The notes under the pieces are model-generated. The model did no database searches. It was not told the origin of the DNA and worked only from the letters and a program-made list of their open reading frames with translations. A program made the translations under genes and the position numbers. Positions 26,263 through 33,917 of a DNA stretch of 56,513 nucleotides are shown here, in pieces (the first letter of the stretch is position 1; each line of letters opens with the position of its first letter). The stretch comes from Ilumatobacteraceae bacterium (lineage in GTDB: Bacteria; Actinomycetota; Acidimicrobiia; Acidimicrobiales; Ilumatobacteraceae): assembly GCA_017853385.1 (NCBI GenBank), contig JAFMJR010000005.1:1-56513 (forward strand), written 5' to 3'.

Positions 26263-26829
26263 GTGGCAGTTGTTCCCCCTGAAGAACACGAAGGGCTGAT
26301 TCGAGTTCTTACCGAAGCGCAACGTATTGGTGCGCTCGGAACCCAGCCAATCGTTGACATTATTGCTCATGCACGGTCGTTCGCCGACGCCCTTCCACCC
26401 ACCACCACTTCATGTGTTGATCTTGGCAGTGGGGCGGGAGTACCCGGTCTGGTCATTGCGATTGCTCGCCCCAATATTCACATCACCTTGGTGGATCGAC
26501 GATCGAAACGTACCGACACACTGCAGCGAGCCGTACGGTCATTGAATCTCGAAAATCAGGTGAACGTGGTCTGTGCCGACATCGAGCGATTTGCACAGCA
26601 ACCCGAAACCAAACAGTCCTTTGATGCTGCTTGTGCCAGAGGGTTTGGCCCTCCCGAATTCACGCTCAAATGGTCGGCGAGACTCGTAAAGGCAGGGGGA
26701 GTAATTGTGGTGTCCGAACCCCCGCTCGGCTCCCCTGATCGCTGGAAAGACATCGACCTTCATTCTCTCGGTGTGTCTGCCCCAACTCGGCTGGGTCCCG
26801 TTGCAATGTTCCACGTGGAACATTTGTAA
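26263..26829 (+). CDS. rsmG: 16S rRNA (guanine527-N7)-methyltransferase RsmG
   Basis: A 188-residue SAM-dependent methyltransferase that modifies 16S rRNA. The SAM motif is DLGSGAGVPGLVIA (about residues 48-61), followed by LVDRRSKRTDTL and the SFDAACARGFGPP segment. It is shorter than typical RsmG, mostly by its N-terminus. The start is GTG 26263. The last codons (MFHVEHL) are formed by a parS palindrome at 26807-26822, so the C-terminus is partly dictated by a DNA site. The position between jag and parA is conserved in actinobacteria. Confidence 0.92.
   Translation: MAVVPPEEHEGLIRVLTEAQRIGALGTQPIVDIIAHARSFADALPPTTTSCVDLGSGAGVPGLVIAIARPNIHITLVDRRSKRTDTLQRAVRSLNLENQVNVVCADIERFAQQPETKQSFDAACARGFGPPEFTLKWSARLVKAGGVIVVSEPPLGSPDRWKDIDLHSLGVSAPTRLGPVAMFHVEHL
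26807..26822. promoter_or_regulatory. parS site inside the end of rsmG
   Basis: A perfect 16-bp palindrome, TGTTCCACGTGGAACA, matching the bacterial parS consensus TGTTTCACGTGAAACA except for one symmetric pair. It should bind ParB. It encodes the last residues of RsmG. Confidence 0.9.
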
Positions 26830-26853
26830 TCCACCCGAAACCGATAACCGCAA

Positions 26854-26869
26854 TGTTCCACGTGGAACA
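26854..26869. promoter_or_regulatory. parS site between rsmG and parA
   Basis: An identical copy, TGTTCCACGTGGAACA, 47 bp from the first and 55 bp before the parA start. It is likely both a partition site and a place where ParB could affect parA transcription. Confidence 0.9.
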
Positions 26870-26908
26870 TCTTGGGGCGACATCCCCCCAACTCGCCCAA
26901 TTACGCGG

Positions 26909-26914
26909 TATTCT
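26909..26914 (+). promoter_or_regulatory. -10 hexamer TATTCT before parA
   Basis: TATTCT lies 9 bases before the parA ATG at 26924 and 40 bp after the second parS. No ribosome binding site is evident, which fits a leaderless or near-leaderless message. Confidence 0.35.
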
Positions 26915-26923
26915 TGCCTGACC

Positions 26924-27739
26924 ATGAACGAGCCAGGTACTCACCACACTGGTCCTTACCCCACCCCACGGATCATTGCCATGGCAAACCAAAAAGGCGG
27001 GGTTGGTAAGACCACCACCACCATCAACCTCGGCGCCTGCCTTGCAGAGCAAGGGTACCGAGTGCTGTTAATTGACCTTGATCCTCAAGGAAATGCGTCG
27101 ACAGGACTAGGTCTCAACACTCGCGACATGGAAACCAGCGTGTATGACGTGCTTTTACACGAGACTCCGCTTGAAGACTGTTTGGCGCCTACCGCGGTGA
27201 AGAATTTGTTTGTTGCCCCATCCAACCTGGATCTCGCAGGGGCAGAAATCGAGCTGGTTCCGGCGATGGGTCGCGAAACCAGGCTAAAAAAGGCGATTGA
27301 CGCGATCATTGACCAGTTTGACTATGTCCTTATCGACTGCCCCCCATCCCTCGGCCTCCTCACAGTGAATGGACTTACCGCAGCCAAAGAAGTGATCGTG
27401 CCAATCCAGTGCCAGTACTACGCACTTGAAGGCTTGGGTCAATTACTTCGAAACGTTGATCTAGTGAGCAAAAATCTGAACCCTGGACTTGGAGTGAGCC
27501 GAATCATCTGCACCATGTTTGACACCAGAACAAAGCTGTCTGGTGATGTGGTAAGTGAAGTTCGCGAACACTTTGGGGACAAAGTGTGTCAGGCGGTAAT
27601 TCCACACAATGTTCGTTTGGCCGAAGCCCCGTCTCATGGCAAGCCAATCACCACATTTGACCCCAATTCAACAGGGGCAAAGGCATATCGAGCAGTTGCA
27701 TTGGAGGTGAGTGGTGGCGCGCAAGTCGGGACTAGGTAG
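26924..27739 (+). CDS. parA: Chromosome partitioning ATPase ParA (Soj)
   Basis: A 271-residue Walker-type ATPase that positions chromosome origins with ParB. It shows the deviant Walker A ANQKGGVGKTTTTINLG (about residues 20-36), LLIDLDPQGNAS, and the VLIDCPPSLGLLTVNGL switch region. I start it at ATG 26924, after the second parS; the long open frame upstream runs back through the parS sites and rsmG and is not coding. parB starts inside its end. Confidence 0.96.
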   Translation: MNEPGTHHTGPYPTPRIIAMANQKGGVGKTTTTINLGACLAEQGYRVLLIDLDPQGNASTGLGLNTRDMETSVYDVLLHETPLEDCLAPTAVKNLFVAPSNLDLAGAEIELVPAMGRETRLKKAIDAIIDQFDYVLIDCPPSLGLLTVNGLTAAKEVIVPIQCQYYALEGLGQLLRNVDLVSKNLNPGLGVSRIICTMFDTRTKLSGDVVSEVREHFGDKVCQAVIPHNVRLAEAPSHGKPITTFDPNSTGAKAYRAVALEVSGGAQVGTR

Positions 27740-28664
27740 AGGATTAGACGCACTTATTCCAACAGGATCAGTGGTGGCTCCTCCGCGAGATGGCGGTGGT
27801 TCAGGTACAGGACTTCAGGAAATTTCGGTTGCTGCAATTGATCCGAACCCCAACCAGCCACGCAGTCACTTCGACGAAGATGCACTGGCAGAACTCTCGG
27901 CCTCAATAAAAGCCATTGGTCTGCTCCAACCTGTTTTGGTTCGTCCGTCAGCAACCCCAGACCGCTTTGAACTGATAGCAGGCGAACGACGTTGGCGTGC
28001 ATCAAAACGTGCGGGCCTGTCAACCATCCCTGCGATTGTTCGTGTTACCGACGATGTTTCATCTGTTGAGCAGGCATTGGTGGAAAACCTTCACCGCCAA
28101 GACCTCACTCCACTAGAAGAGGCCGCCGCCTATCAACAGTTATTGGAAGATTTCTCCATGACCCATGAGCAGGTTGCAACCAAAGTTGGTAAGAGTCGCT
28201 CAGCAATCACCAACTCGTTGCGTTTATTGTCACTTCCACCAACAATTCAGCAGTTTCTTGCCGATGGCAGGCTCTCTGCTGGACACGCAAAGGCGTTATT
28301 GGGTACACCAGATCGTGCACTTCAAGAGTCACTTGCTCGCATTGCTGTTGATCAAGCACTCACTGTTCGGGGTGTTGAAGAAGCCGTTCGAAACGCCATG
28401 AACCCTGGTGCACCAACACCAATCACCCCAGCGAAACCAGGTGCAACCGGCACCCGATCTACTACACCATCTATTGGCAAGGGCTCTACAGTAAAAGAAC
28501 CCGGCCTTCATGAGCTTGAAGATTTGCTGTCAGAACACCTTGCCACTCCTGTCACCGTGACGTTGTCCGGGAAGCATGGAAAAATGGTGGTCGAGTTTGC
28601 CGACCTTGAAGACCTGGAGCGAATTTACCGCTTAATGACCGAAGGTCCAGATAGCGACGAATAA
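27714..28664 (+). CDS. parB: Chromosome partitioning protein ParB
   Basis: A 316-residue CTP-dependent DNA clamp that loads at parS. It starts MARKSGLGRGLDALIP, has the CTP-binding region IDPNPNQPRSHFDEDALAELSASI, GERRWRASKRAGL and the ENLHRQDLTPLEEA motif. A helix-turn-helix (THEQVATKVGKSRSAITNSLRLL) follows. The C-terminal dimerisation domain ends VVEFADLEDLERIYRLM. I choose GTG 27714 because GGAGG lies 6 bases upstream; GTG 27711 is also possible. It overlaps parA by 26 bp. Confidence 0.96.
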   Translation: MARKSGLGRGLDALIPTGSVVAPPRDGGGSGTGLQEISVAAIDPNPNQPRSHFDEDALAELSASIKAIGLLQPVLVRPSATPDRFELIAGERRWRASKRAGLSTIPAIVRVTDDVSSVEQALVENLHRQDLTPLEEAAAYQQLLEDFSMTHEQVATKVGKSRSAITNSLRLLSLPPTIQQFLADGRLSAGHAKALLGTPDRALQESLARIAVDQALTVRGVEEAVRNAMNPGAPTPITPAKPGATGTRSTTPSIGKGSTVKEPGLHELEDLLSEHLATPVTVTLSGKHGKMVVEFADLEDLERIYRLMTEGPDSDE

Positions 28665-28736
28665 TCACCCATCATTCTTGGGTTGAGGTTGACCGTCAAG
28701 ACCAACTTGAGGTTGCGCACAGTATGTGAATAAACC

Positions 28737-28745
28737 TGTGGATAA
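28737..28745 (-). promoter_or_regulatory. Perfect DnaA box
   Basis: TGTGGATAA, the exact reverse complement of TTATCCACA, in the 81-bp convergent gap between parB and the cwlM-like gene. It is the only perfect box I noticed in the gaps of this region. It could be an origin satellite, a titration site, or chance. Confidence 0.5.
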
Positions 28746-29726
28746 CTATCCGATTGGTCGTTCACACCACTGAATTATGGCGTCAGACAGTGGACCAGCG
28801 AGTCCGACTGCTGCAGTGTGGTCAAGATCGGGTCCAACAGAGCACATGACGGCCGGCATTCGTGTTTCACGGAGAACAGGCAACTGCATTCCGCGTGTTT
28901 CGAGTGGTGCGAGTCCACTGGAACGACGAACAAAGTCCTCGCACAGTTCGGCCGCGAGTTTCCCTCCGGCGGAGGTAAACGAATCAGTCTTGTAGTACGC
29001 GAACTGAACCCCAGAGTCGGGAGTTGATGACACCCCAACGTACAAATCGGCCTCAAATGAGTTTGCTGTTCGCGCATGTGCGTGCGGGTCAGCGTTCTCC
29101 ACGGTCACCACGTCATCACCCCGTGTGCGAAGTTCGCGCACGAGCAGTCGAGTAAGTCGGGTGTGTGTTCCAAAACACCCAACAACAATTCTTGGCCTTC
29201 CTGATTTTTCCGCCGACGCGAGCAAAGTTTCATATTCACGCACTGTCACAATTCCCGGACCCTCACCACTTTGACTACGTGTTCGTTCAAGTGCGCGAAT
29301 GGTATTTACACCACAAATGCCGTCGGCGGTGATGCCGTAATTCTGTTGAAATTCGGTAAGCGCCCTCAATGTGTTCGGACCAAAAATTCCGTCCGCCCGA
29401 CCGCAGTCAAAACCAAGTTTTGCCAACACGGTTTGCATGGCGCGAACATCATCACCGCGCATGTGAGGCGATGTGAGATACAACAAACGCGACCCAAGAA
29501 CCCACGACGATTCAACAAGTACAGACCATGTGACGTGGTCACACACTCCTGTTGATGGCAGTCCACGCAGTTGTTGAAACTGTTCAACAGCTAATGACGT
29601 ATTGCTGCAATACACGCCTTCAGAAAACTCAAGGTCACCAAATGCTCCACTTGCATGAAGTCGGCGTTGAAGGTCAAGTACGGCGTTGCCGGAGCTGCCT
29701 CGATCTAGAGGGAAGCTGGAAGAAAT
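28746..29726 (-). CDS. cwlM: CwlM-like pseudo-amidase with two peptidoglycan-binding domains
   Basis: About 320 residues. Two PG_binding_1 repeats come first; the second has GDDVRAMQTVLAKLGFDCGRADGIFGP and then FQQNYGITADGICG. A C-terminal amidase_3-like domain follows. The zinc ligands of active amidases are gone: GCFGTH replaces DPGHGG, GVSSTPDSG replaces SIHAN, and CSVGP replaces the late Glu motif. Mycobacterial CwlM is likewise inactive and, once phosphorylated by PknB, activates MurA; the same role is inferred here. The first repeat continues upstream of the only ordinary start (GTG 29615). I place the start at ATT 29724-29726, 8 bases after an AGGAG, overlapping trxA by 22 bp. The start is uncertain. 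Confidence 0.75.
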   Translation of the reverse strand: MSSSFPLDRGSSGNAVLDLQRRLHASGAFGDLEFSEGVYCSNTSLAVEQFQQLRGLPSTGVCDHVTWSVLVESSWVLGSRLLYLTSPHMRGDDVRAMQTVLAKLGFDCGRADGIFGPNTLRALTEFQQNYGITADGICGVNTIRALERTRSQSGEGPGIVTVREYETLLASAEKSGRPRIVVGCFGTHTRLTRLLVRELRTRGDDVVTVENADPHAHARTANSFEADLYVGVSSTPDSGVQFAYYKTDSFTSAGGKLAAELCEDFVRRSSGLAPLETRGMQLPVLRETRMPAVMCSVGPDLDHTAAVGLAGPLSDAIIQWCERPIG

Positions 29727-30043
29727 TCTGCAAGCTCCTGTAGCAATTTGCCTTTACCTTGTGCTCCAACAAGACGCTTTGCAGCTTCACCTTTGTTGAA
29801 CACAATCAAGGTTGGAATGCTCATGACATTAAATCGCATTGCAATGTCGCCGTAGTCGTCAACATTGAGTTTTGCAATGGTGATTTTTCCGGCTTGCTCA
29901 GTTGCAATTTCTGCGAGCACAGGAGCAATCGCTTTACATGGACCACACCATTCGGCCCAAAAGTCCACCAAAATCGGGGTATCTGAACTACGAATAGTTT
30001 CATCAAAATTCGCAGATGTGAGAGTGGTAATTGATTGCGCCAT
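29705..30043 (-). CDS. trxA: Thioredoxin
   Basis: A 112-residue thioredoxin that reduces protein disulfides. The active site is WCGPCK (residues 31-36 region, in FWAEWCGPCKAIAPVL), with the conserved cis-proline in MSIPTLIVF and the FLPASL end. The start ATG at 30041-30043 has an AAGGG site. It lies 77 bp after trxB in the same direction, so reductase and substrate are coexpressed. Confidence 0.96.
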   Translation of the reverse strand: MAQSITTLTSANFDETIRSSDTPILVDFWAEWCGPCKAIAPVLAEIATEQAGKITIAKLNVDDYGDIAMRFNVMSIPTLIVFNKGEAAKRLVGAQGKGKLLQELAEFLPASL

Positions 30044-30120
30044 AACAAACCCTTCGTTTATTTGTAATGCAATAGTACTGATTGCAACGCACGTTTAAGC
30101 GAAATTATTCCACCTGTGAC

Positions 30121-31068
30121 TTATGCGTGTTGGTGTTCGAGCCAACGTTCACAATCAATTGCTGCCATACATCCAGAACCTGCAGCAGTGATTGCTTGTC
30201 GATATGTGTGATCTTGGACGTCTCCGCAAGCGAACACGCCGTCAATGTTGGTGTAAGTAGACCCTGGACGAGTAACAAGGTAACCAGAGTCCTCCATATC
30301 AAGAATTCCTGTAAAGAGATCTGTGTTGGGGCGATGTCCAATTGCAATGAACAACCCAGTCACTCCAAGTTCGCTTGTTGCTCCAGTTTGAGTATCGGTC
30401 AACTGAACTCCAGAAACCTTGTCATCGCCATGAATTTTTGACACTGTTGAATTCCAGATAATTGAAATCTTTTCGTTTTGAAACGCACGGTCCTGCATGA
30501 TCTTTGATGCGCGCAACACATCGCGTCGAACAATCAAATGCACCTTGGATGCAAATTTCGTTAAAAATTGTGCCTCCTCTAACGCAGAGTCACCACCACC
30601 TACAACTGCAATTTCTTGACCCCTAAAGAAGAACCCGTCACACGTGGCACACGTGGACAACCCATGACCGATCAAGCGTGATTCTTCGGGAAGTCCAAGC
30701 ATGAGGGACTGTGCACCGGTACTTACGATCACGCTGTCCGCCGTGTATTCGGTGTCTCGAACCCAGGCGCGAAACGGGCGACTACTGAAGTCAACACGAG
30801 AAACTTTTTCTGTAATGAACTGTGCACCAAAGCGTGACGCTTGCTCGCGGCAGCGGCTCATTAATTCCGGACCCATAATGCCCTCAGGGAAACCAGGAAA
30901 GTTTTCAACTTCAGTGGTCAACATCAATTGTCCGCCCGGCTGATCACTTGTAGAACTTGGCTCACCTTCAATCACCAATGGCAATAATCCAGCACGAGCC
31001 GTGTAAATAGCCGCGGTGAGACCCGCTGGGCCAGAACCAATGATGAGAACTTTGTGATGACTTGCCAT
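30121..31068 (-). CDS. trxB: Thioredoxin reductase
   Basis: A 315-residue flavoenzyme that passes electrons from NADPH to thioredoxin. The FAD site is GSGPAGLTAAIYTARAGL, the redox-active cysteines are in CATCDGFFF, the NADPH fold is VVGGGDSALEEA, and the FAD-binding end is GVFACGDVQDHTYRQAITAAGSG. I start it at ATG 31066-31068 (MASHHKVLIIG); a GTG 36 bases earlier would add 12 residues. Confidence 0.95.
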   Translation of the reverse strand: MASHHKVLIIGSGPAGLTAAIYTARAGLLPLVIEGEPSSTSDQPGGQLMLTTEVENFPGFPEGIMGPELMSRCREQASRFGAQFITEKVSRVDFSSRPFRAWVRDTEYTADSVIVSTGAQSLMLGLPEESRLIGHGLSTCATCDGFFFRGQEIAVVGGGDSALEEAQFLTKFASKVHLIVRRDVLRASKIMQDRAFQNEKISIIWNSTVSKIHGDDKVSGVQLTDTQTGATSELGVTGLFIAIGHRPNTDLFTGILDMEDSGYLVTRPGSTYTNIDGVFACGDVQDHTYRQAITAAGSGCMAAIDCERWLEHQHA

Positions 31069-31110
31069 GTTGTAACCCGCGCCTTTGAATTCGTGAGAGG
31101 TCACAGAAAC

Positions 31111-31431
31111 TTAGTCGCGCGGATGACGCTTACGCATGCCAATGGCCCCAAGCACAAGGAAAAATGCGCCGAGCACAAAGTATGCAACCCACACCGCGGT
31201 GTCGTGTTGCCACCACAGATCACCAAGCGAAATAAGTGCTCGCATTGTGCCAATGAGCAACAAGACCACACAAAACAGCACGCCAACAATGGCCATGGTT
31301 CCGAAAACAAGACCACGAATGATGGCAATCAGTGGGCGGGTGGTGTGGTCACGCACAAAGCCCAGCCAGCGATCAATGAAATCAACCACCGCAGTTGACC
31401 AGTTTGGATCCGAAAATGGGTTACTGACCAT
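31111..31431 (-). CDS. Small two-helix membrane protein
   Basis: A 106-residue protein with two membrane helices (about residues 37-62, LIAIIRGLVFGTMAIVGVLFCVVLLLI, and 76-97, WVAYFVLGAFFLVLGAIG) and a basic tail (MRKRHPRD). An aromatic N-terminal segment (FSDPNWSTAVVDFIDRWLGFVRD) precedes them. I do not recognise a named family. It lies 10 bp after the kinase stop and 42 bp before the trxB start, so it belongs to the same transcript. I start at ATG 31429-31431, as earlier starts lie within the kinase. Confidence 0.7.
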   Translation of the reverse strand: MVSNPFSDPNWSTAVVDFIDRWLGFVRDHTTRPLIAIIRGLVFGTMAIVGVLFCVVLLLIGTMRALISLGDLWWQHDTAVWVAYFVLGAFFLVLGAIGMRKRHPRD

Positions 31432-31441
31432 TGTCTTCAGG

Positions 31442-33001
31442 CTAACCCTCGGTGAAGGCGACTCCAGCGAGAATGCCTTGGTACGGGTTTGAGGCACTGC
31501 ATTGTTGGCTCTTACCAACCTCACGAATCTTGATCAAAAGAAACTGGGCGGGAGTGGAGATGGTAAATCCAGCTCGCTCACGTTTGGTGTTGTATCCCGC
31601 CGCTACTCGCTCGCCCCACATGTCGATATCAGTTGGAGCAGCATCTACCGCAGTAAATACATCAATGGCCCATGGTGCGTTTTGCATACCAACACGGAGG
31701 GTTCCGGTTGCAGGTCGATTTAACTGAACAACAAGCCCGACAAATTCTTTTGATCCAAAGTATTGATTGTCGTAACACGTAGTCGACCACATGGTGTCTG
31801 CTTTGCCGTCCAGCAAATTCGGCAGCAATTCGTCATTTTCAACACCGTCATCACCGAGTGGATCAAATGTTGAAATCCCTGAAATTGTGACAGGTTCAAG
31901 TACTGGAGTTGGTTCTGGGGCAGCCACAGTTTCTGTTGTCGTTCCGCTTGATACTCGCCACAAGGCCACGCCAGCAATCAAACTCAACGCAATAAGACCA
32001 ACAAACATTCTTCGTAATGCAAAAGGAGGGGAAGGGTTAGTTGTGCGGTAGTTGCCTCGTGCGGGTGATGGAGAAACACGATTTGGTAATTCCGGCAATT
32101 CAGTAATTGACGCTTCAACTTCAACACCAGAAGGCGGTGTGAGTTCAGTGGTTTTATCGTTTGCACCGGTGAGTGCAGTTTGTAGTGCAACTTTTGTCTC
32201 AAAACCCGTAGCGAAGCGATGTTCGGGGTTGCGCGAAAGCAATTTGTGAATCACTTTCACAAGTTGTGGTGAAAGTGAAGGTCGCAACCGAGCAAGATCA
32301 GTTGGTTCACGTTGCAGGCGAGCAAGTGCAGTGTCGGCGTCTGATTCACCCAAAAATGGCACGCGTCCCGCAAGGCACTCGTACAGCACAAGACCCAATG
32401 AATACAGGTCGGATCGACCATCCAATGGTTTGCCACGTACTTGTTCTGGTGCCAAGTATTTGGCTGTGCCCATCATGATGTTGTCGTGGGTGAGGTCGGC
32501 GTCGTCAGACGACATTGCTTTTGCAATTCCAAAATCGGTGAGTAGCACGCGACCCTCGGGAGTAAGCAAAATATTTCCAGGCTTCACGTCACGGTGAATG
32601 AAATTTTTTGCATGCGCCTCATCGAGAGCGGCAGCAATAGATATTCCAATATGGATAGTGAGTTTTGGTCCTAAACGCTTTTGTTTATCAAGCAACTCAC
32701 GCAAACTCTTACCCCTGACATATTGCATGATGACGGCTTGTTGACCATTGTGTTCAATGCAGTCGTAAACAGCAACGATGTTTTGGTGAGTGATGCCTGC
32801 ACATGCAATCGCTTCGCGACGAAAACGTTCTGCGAGTGTTGCGTCATTAACAAGGTGAGGACGAAGCAATTTCACCGCCACTTTGCGATCTAGAAATGTG
32901 TCCTTAGCAAGCCATACGACAGCCATTCCGCCGTGAGCAATTTTGCTCTCGAGGAGGTATCGACCCCCAATGAGGCCAGGTAGCACACGTTTTTCGTCCA
33001 T
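31442..33001 (-). CDS. Membrane Ser/Thr protein kinase with extracellular beta-sandwich domain
   Basis: A 519-residue kinase. The kinase domain (about residues 14-275) keeps its catalytic residues: Lys44 (VAVKLL), HRDVKPGN (136-143), DFG (156-158), GTAKYLAPEQ. One glycine of the nucleotide loop is missing (IAHGGMA). A membrane helix lies at about 331-349. The outer domain (about 370-519: LLDGKADTMWSTTCYDNQYFG, FVGLVVQLNRPATGTLRVGM, FLLIKIREV) resembles discoidin/galactose-binding folds. It has no PASTA repeats. Its place between a DUF6049 gene and trxB is where mycobacteria carry MurJ fused to a pseudokinase and a similar outer domain; no MurJ part is present here. The ligand is unknown. Confidence 0.88.
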   Translation of the reverse strand: MDEKRVLPGLIGGRYLLESKIAHGGMAVVWLAKDTFLDRKVAVKLLRPHLVNDATLAERFRREAIACAGITHQNIVAVYDCIEHNGQQAVIMQYVRGKSLRELLDKQKRLGPKLTIHIGISIAAALDEAHAKNFIHRDVKPGNILLTPEGRVLLTDFGIAKAMSSDDADLTHDNIMMGTAKYLAPEQVRGKPLDGRSDLYSLGLVLYECLAGRVPFLGESDADTALARLQREPTDLARLRPSLSPQLVKVIHKLLSRNPEHRFATGFETKVALQTALTGANDKTTELTPPSGVEVEASITELPELPNRVSPSPARGNYRTTNPSPPFALRRMFVGLIALSLIAGVALWRVSSGTTTETVAAPEPTPVLEPVTISGISTFDPLGDDGVENDELLPNLLDGKADTMWSTTCYDNQYFGSKEFVGLVVQLNRPATGTLRVGMQNAPWAIDVFTAVDAAPTDIDMWGERVAAGYNTKRERAGFTISTPAQFLLIKIREVGKSQQCSASNPYQGILAGVAFTEG

Positions 33002-33076
33002 CGCTGTGAAGCGACGCTAGTGCTCAAACCCCTGTTGAATCAGGGATATCTCCGCGTTGTCTTCAGATTGAACCGA

Positions 33077-33913
33077 CTATTGCTTGACGTGAAATGCAAC
33101 TCCGATTGTGCCGGCACCAGTGTGTGTTCCGACAATTGGACCAATGTCGCCAACAACGATGTCGCCTGAGTACACCGAGCGCAGACTTTCAACAAAACTT
33201 TCAAAATCTGTGCAATTTGCTTGTAACACTGCAAGATTTTCAATTGGGCCAGCATCGCGAACTTTTTCAATAAGAAAAGCCAACGCCTTGCTTCGAGTGC
33301 GTTGTTTGCCACCCTCTTCAATTTTTCCATCGATTACTTCAATAATTGGTTTGATCGACAACGCTGACGCAAGCATGGCTTTTGCGCCACCAATACGTCC
33401 GCCTTTTTTCAGGTTTTCAAGGGTGTCAAGCGCGCCCCACACCTTGGATCGACGAGCAAAATCATTTCCGGCTGCGGCTACTTCATCGAGTGATGCACCG
33501 GTTGCAGCGAGCTTTGCGCAGGCAATCACGGTGATTCCTTGCCCCATGCTGGCCGAGAGGCTGTCAATTACACGAACCGAAATGTGTCCGGCTACTGCTT
33601 TTGCTGCAAGTTCAGCGCTTTGCATGGTTGCAGAAAGCACTCCTGAAAGTGCAACCATCACAATTCCCGTTGCGCCTTCGGCGGCAAGTTTGCGAAATTC
33701 GGCTTCAAACTGACCAGGTGAAGGTGCGGCAGTCTCGGGAAGTATCGGCGATGAATCACAACGCTTCCAGAACTGTTCGGTTGTGAGATCTTGGCGATCA
33801 ATGAATTCGTGTTCTCCAAAACGTACGGAGAGCGGGACTATAGAGATGTTGTATTGCTCAACAAGGTATTGAGGAAGGTCGCAAGCGCTGTCGGTGACAA
33901 TTCGAATAGTCAT
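33077..33913 (-). CDS. DegV family fatty-acid-binding protein
   Basis: A 278-residue DegV protein. It starts MTIRIVTDSACDLPQYL, has SGVLSATMQSAELAAKAV and the VIDSLSASMGQG motif, and has LENLKKGGRIGGAKAMLAS and LSIKPIIEVIDGKI in the C-terminal half. DegV proteins bind a fatty acid and, as FakB, hand it to a FakA kinase in some bacteria. No fakA (DAK-domain) gene is in the window. I start it at ATG 33911-33913, overlapping nothing; the longer frame runs into the DUF6049 gene, which ends 5 bp upstream. Confidence 0.92.
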   Translation of the reverse strand: MTIRIVTDSACDLPQYLVEQYNISIVPLSVRFGEHEFIDRQDLTTEQFWKRCDSSPILPETAAPSPGQFEAEFRKLAAEGATGIVMVALSGVLSATMQSAELAAKAVAGHISVRVIDSLSASMGQGITVIACAKLAATGASLDEVAAAGNDFARRSKVWGALDTLENLKKGGRIGGAKAMLASALSIKPIIEVIDGKIEEGGKQRTRSKALAFLIEKVRDAGPIENLAVLQANCTDFESFVESLRSVYSGDIVVGDIGPIVGTHTGAGTIGVAFHVKQ

Positions 33914-33917
33914 GGAC

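Noticed and set aside
26705-26923. Extended N-terminus of ParA
   Set aside because: It would overlap rsmG and both parS sites; ParA homologues begin shortly before the Walker A motif, in line with ATG 26924.
28665-28736. Terminator between parB and the cwlM-like gene
   Set aside because: Only weak partial inverted repeats (GGTTGACC and similar) with no T-run; I cannot support a terminator.
33070-33095. parS-like sequence at the end of the DegV gene
   Set aside because: ATTTCACGTCAAGC has four mismatches to the parS palindrome and is not symmetric.
33108-33713. 201-codon open frame on the plus strand, opposite the DegV gene
   Set aside because: It is antisense to clear DegV motifs, has Ser/Ala/Pro-rich low-complexity translation and no recognisable domain.
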